Below are positions 61,359 through 64,000 of a DNA stretch of 64,000 nucleotides, one piece after another. This DNA is from Flavobacterium flevense. Lineage in GTDB: Bacteria; Bacteroidota; Bacteroidia; Flavobacteriales; Flavobacteriaceae. The translations under genes were made by a program, and so were the position numbers. The DNA is taken from the NCBI RefSeq assembly GCF_900142775.1, contig NZ_FRCC01000003.1, positions 124,001 through 188,000 of the forward strand, in the 5' to 3' direction. The notes below the pieces were generated by a model. It was not told the DNA's origin and did no database searches. It saw only the letters and a list, made by a program, of their open reading frames with translations. Position 1 is the first letter of the stretch. Every line of letters starts with the position of its first letter.

Positions 61359-63173
61359 TTAATGGTTTCCGGGTTTTTTCATAGCTCCAAGAACCTCTTC
61401 TTCTTCGGTAATATTAGAGAGATTAATAGCAGTTTCTATAAGTGCCAGATGCGAATATGCCTGAGGAAAATTACCTAACAATCGTTTGGTTTTAAAATCA
61501 ATGTCTTCACTAAACAAGCCTAAATGGTTGCTGTAAGAAAGCAGTTGTGTAAAAAGATTTTCTGCTTTTTTAGTCTCTCCAATTTTGTACAGACTATTGA
61601 TAAACCAGAACGTACAAATAGTAAAAGAAGAGGAGGGAAGTCCAAAATCATCTTTGTTTTTATAGCGATATAAAAGACCATCATTGCTTAAATCGCGTTC
61701 AATAGCTTTAACAGTAGCAACATACTTTGGATCTTTAGCTTCTATAAAGCCATAGTTTTCCATTAAAAGTACGGATGTGTCTAAATCATAGGAACCGTAA
61801 GATTGTGTAAAGGCCTGTACCGAATCGTTCCAGGCATATTCCATAATGTCATTTTTTATAGCTTCTGCTAGTGGCTCCCATTTTGTTACACTTGTTTTCT
61901 TACCTAAAATCTTTGCTACCTTGATTGCTTTGTCAACGGCGGTCCAGCATAAAATTTTAGAAAATGTAAAATGCCTTTCTTCTGTTCTGAATTCCCAGAT
62001 TCCTTTATCAGGTTCCTGCCAGTGTTTTGCAACTACCCATACAATTCCCTGGGTTATATTCCATAATTCTTCGCCATTTTCGGTGTCATTATTAAAGGTT
62101 ATGAGTTGTTGATGGATAACGTCCATCAAAATCCCATAAATATCATTTTGTCGTTGAGAATAGGCTGCATTTCCTATTCTTACGGGTTTGCTGCCCATAT
62201 AGCCGCTCAGGTGATCTAAGGTTTCTTCAGTAAGTATTTTTTCTTTGTTGATTCCGTACATGATTTGCAATTTCTCATCCTTATCCGGAATTAAATCAAT
62301 AATGAATTGGAGGTAGTTTTTAGCCATTTTTTTATGACCTAGTTCAGAAACTACTTTTACTACCATAGAAGCATCTCTAATCCAGCAAAAACGATAATCC
62401 CAGTTTCGGACTTCGCCTAATGTTTCCGGCAGGGAAGTGGTAGCAGCAGCGAGAACTGCACCTGTTTTTTCATAACTCAGCAGTTTGAGCGTTATGGCGC
62501 TTCTTATAATTTGCTTATTAAACTTTTTGTATTCGGTAGTTTTATCAGCCCATCCTAACCAATATGTTTTAGTTCTTTCAAATTCTAAATTTATTTTAGT
62601 TAGAGTAGGTGTGAATATTTTTTCATTATAGGCCAGTAAAATATAACCGTCTTCTTCCAGTGTGATTTCGTAGCTTTCTTTTATAGCTGTTAAGTCAAAG
62701 CTGCTATACATAAATAAGGAGTCAAATTTTGTAGAGCTACTCACACTGATAATATGATCTTCTTTTACATAACTAACAGTCTGGCCTGAGGCATATTCTA
62801 ATTTAGGGTCATAAATGACTTTAAATACCGGAGAACCACTTATTTTTTTGAAATAGCGAATGATTTCAGGAGGTATCACATATCCTCCTTTATCTTTTCG
62901 GTATCGGGGCATAAAATCATTGATTTCAAAGGCATCTGTACCATTATCGAAAGTAGTTACAAGAATACTGGTGTTTTCAAGATATTTTTGGGTAATTATA
63001 TAATCATCACTACAATGAATTTCAAAACTTCCGCCAATTTCAGCATCTAAAATTTTTCCAAATACAGAGGAAGAATCAAACTCAGGCAAGCAACACCACT
63101 CGATAGCTCCTGTATCCGAAACTAATGCAGCGCTTCTGCAATTACCTATTATTCCATAATTTAAATTTGTCAT
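61359..63173 (-). CDS. GH15 glycoside hydrolase (glucoamylase/trehalase type)
   Basis: 604 residues. YGIIGNCRSAALVSDTGAIEWCCLPEFDSSSVFG is the N-terminal domain of bacterial GH15. LGEVRNWDYRFCWIRDASMVV is the catalytic domain start, EELWNITQG and YGFIEAKDPKYVATV follow. Mycobacterial enzymes of this type hydrolyse trehalose, and the gene is beside the trehalose synthase, so trehalase is the favoured guess; glucoamylase or dextran activity cannot be excluded. No signal peptide, so cytoplasmic. Confidence 0.9.
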   Translation of the reverse strand: MTNLNYGIIGNCRSAALVSDTGAIEWCCLPEFDSSSVFGKILDAEIGGSFEIHCSDDYIITQKYLENTSILVTTFDNGTDAFEINDFMPRYRKDKGGYVIPPEIIRYFKKISGSPVFKVIYDPKLEYASGQTVSYVKEDHIISVSSSTKFDSLFMYSSFDLTAIKESYEITLEEDGYILLAYNEKIFTPTLTKINLEFERTKTYWLGWADKTTEYKKFNKQIIRSAITLKLLSYEKTGAVLAAATTSLPETLGEVRNWDYRFCWIRDASMVVKVVSELGHKKMAKNYLQFIIDLIPDKDEKLQIMYGINKEKILTEETLDHLSGYMGSKPVRIGNAAYSQRQNDIYGILMDVIHQQLITFNNDTENGEELWNITQGIVWVVAKHWQEPDKGIWEFRTEERHFTFSKILCWTAVDKAIKVAKILGKKTSVTKWEPLAEAIKNDIMEYAWNDSVQAFTQSYGSYDLDTSVLLMENYGFIEAKDPKYVATVKAIERDLSNDGLLYRYKNKDDFGLPSSSFTICTFWFINSLYKIGETKKAENLFTQLLSYSNHLGLFSEDIDFKTKRLLGNFPQAYSHLALIETAINLSNITEEEEVLGAMKKPGNH

Positions 63174-63302
63174 AAAGTAGTTTTTATATGTTATAAAGGG
63201 TTAATCACCTAAAATTAATAAAACCGTATTAGTTAACCAAGCTACTTCTTCCTAAATAAATACTAATTGTTTTTATTAACCGTTATTTTGAGGAAAATAA
63301 AG

Positions 63303-63336
63303 GCATAAAAAAAACGCTCCAATTTCTTGAAGCGTT
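63303..63336 (-). terminator. terminator of tRNA-Tyr
   Basis: Reading on the minus strand, AAAACGCTTCAAG pairs with CTTGGAGCGTTTT (imperfect, CGCT core) and continues in eight T. It begins 3 bp past the tRNA end. Confidence 0.7.
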
Positions 63337-63339
63337 TTG

Positions 63340-63420
63340 TGGGGAGAGCAGGATTCGAACCTGCGAAGTTTTCACAGCAGATTTACAGTCTGCCCTCGTT
63401 GGCCGCTTGAGTATCTCCCC
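63340..63420 (-). tRNA. tRNA-Tyr (anticodon GUA)
   Basis: Minus-strand GGGGAGATACTCAAGCGGCC starts a complete cloverleaf. The acceptor GGGGAGA pairs with TCTCCCC; the anticodon loop is CTGTAAA (GTA); the long variable arm is typical of bacterial tRNA-Tyr; the T arm contains GGTTCGAATCC. The discriminator is A and CCA is not encoded. Length 81 nt. Confidence 0.97.
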
Positions 63421-63462
63421 GAAGCCTTTGAGTACAACAGTTGTTTGTTGTTGTTAGCGGTG

Positions 63463-63493
63463 CAAATATAGGAACACTTTTCATTTCTGCAAA
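63463..63493 (-). promoter_or_regulatory. tRNA-Tyr promoter, textbook Bacteroidota consensus
   Basis: On the minus strand TTTG (63493-63490), 19 bases, then TATATTTG (63470-63463): exact agreement with TTTG-N19-TAnnTTTG, 43 bp before the tRNA. Confidence 0.85.
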
Positions 63494-63558
63494 CTAATTT
63501 CGGACTAATTTTGCAATATTTTTTAAGGTATTTATAACATGTTGGTCTTGAATAAAAT

Positions 63559-63586
63559 AAAAAATCTCCACTAGGGAGATTTTTTA
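63559..63586 (-). terminator. terminator of thioredoxin-like gene
   Basis: AAAAATCTCC and GGGAGATTTTT pair across a short loop; the minus strand continues in T6. It is 22 bp past the stop codon. Confidence 0.8.
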
Positions 63587-63607
63587 TTTTTATAGTATAA
63601 AACAACT

Positions 63608-64000
63608 TTATTTAGCTAAAAGTTCTATGATTTTTGCTTTCAGTTCAGCACCTCTCAAGTCTCTTGCAACTATTTTTCCGGAAGCATCAAGGATAAAAGT
63701 GGCAGGAATAGCGTCAACTTTATATTGAGCGGCAATTGGTTCTTCCCATCCTTTTAGATTAGAAACATGATTCCATGTTAATTTATCTTTTGCAATAGCT
63801 TCTTTCCATTTAGCAGCATCTTTGTCTAAAGAAACTCCTATGATGTTTAATCCTTTTGAATGTAGCTCATTGTACATGGCTACAACATTTGGATTTTCCT
63901 GTCTGCAAGGACCACACCATGATGCCCAAAAATCAACTATCGTAACTTTTCCTAAACTTTCTTTAAGCGAAATTACTTTTCCTTGTGGGTTTGGTGCAGA
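63608..64000 (-). CDS. TlpA/ResA-like thioredoxin-fold protein, 3' part
   Basis: 130 codons in one open frame up to the window edge; the start lies beyond 64000, so a Met in the middle (63877) is not the start. VTIVDFWASWCGPCRQENPNVV contains the WCGPC redox site, then LNIIGVSLDKDAAKWKEAI, WEEPIAAQYKVDAIPATFILDASGKIVARDLRG, with the cis-Pro in AIPATF. Such proteins reduce disulfides or peroxides outside the cytoplasm. The N-terminal signal or DUF4369 part, if any, is not in the window. Confidence 0.88.
   Translation of the reverse strand, partial: SAPNPQGKVISLKESLGKVTIVDFWASWCGPCRQENPNVVAMYNELHSKGLNIIGVSLDKDAAKWKEAIAKDKLTWNHVSNLKGWEEPIAAQYKVDAIPATFILDASGKIVARDLRGAELKAKIIELLAK

Noticed and set aside
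31121-63586. CRISPR array
   Set aside because: No regularly spaced identical repeats with variable spacers anywhere; the repeats present are few, long or palindromic and irregular.
63372-63605. 77-codon minus-strand frame over tRNA-Tyr
   Set aside because: It overlaps the tRNA and its promoter, and the product has no similarity to a protein family.

Overview
The window looks like a chromosome segment of a Flavobacterium-type member of the Bacteroidota. The DNA is AT-rich, start codons lack Shine-Dalgarno sequences, and several promoters match the Bacteroidota pattern TTTG-N17/19-TAnnTTTG, best seen upstream of tRNA-Tyr. The protein families also fit: TonB-plug/MG2 surface protein, HSD-aspartokinase fusion, rubredoxin-tailed nitrite-reductase-like protein, ClpC, GyrA. 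The species is not identified.

Layout. 1-3.8 kb: 3' end of a TonB-plug/MG2 protein, a secreted GH43-like protein and a CvfB-like S1 RNA-binding protein. 3.9-19.9 kb (all minus): assimilatory nitrate cluster. A 1172-residue nitrate reductase carries its own NAD(P)H-FAD and [2Fe-2S] modules. It is followed by a rubredoxin-tailed NiR/SiR-like protein and a thioesterase. Further on come an outer-membrane barrel, a substrate-binding lipoprotein, a permease and two ATPases of a nitrate-type ABC importer. A 4 kb accessory insert (DUF305, DHFR-like, a possible nuclease, an unknown) separates the two halves. 20-22.8 kb: DoxX, S41 peptidase, small conserved protein. 22.9-31.1 kb: an accessory region, all minus, with mazEF, a TetR-controlled hydrolase operon and four single-gene units separated by long imperfect palindromes. 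Two families of longer repeats (three copies of about 170 bp, two of about 196 bp) frame these units. The organisation resembles an integron cassette array without an integrase. 31.1-36.3 kb: thrA-thrB-thrC, preceded by a previously unmarked 28-codon leader peptide with five consecutive Thr codons. 36.7-41.1 kb: PhoU-like/Pit phosphate transport, a DMT exporter, a RimB-RimK-type fusion. 41.2-47.9 kb: clpC, gyrA, a TPR protein. 48-50.9 kb: nucleosidase, flavohemoprotein with an FNR-like operator, YafQ/DinJ toxin-antitoxin. 51-56 kb: topB and two glycosyltransferases. 56.2-63.2 kb: a stress/osmolyte block with an SDR, a structured RNA candidate, a frameshifted SpoIIAA-like gene, two small hydrophilic proteins, a TPS/TPP fusion (trehalose synthesis) and a GH15 enzyme. 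63.3-64 kb: tRNA-Tyr and the 3' part of a TlpA-like thioredoxin.

The most interesting observations are the cassette-like array at 26-31 kb, with a repeated 5' element that carries a start codon and ends in an integron-type core site; the thr leader peptide; a roughly 154-nt RNA candidate closed by a perfect 10-bp stem and a T tract; an FNR-like operator before hmp; and repeat families shared between the operon gaps of the nitrate and threonine loci. All functions are inferred from sequence reading alone; no database search was run.
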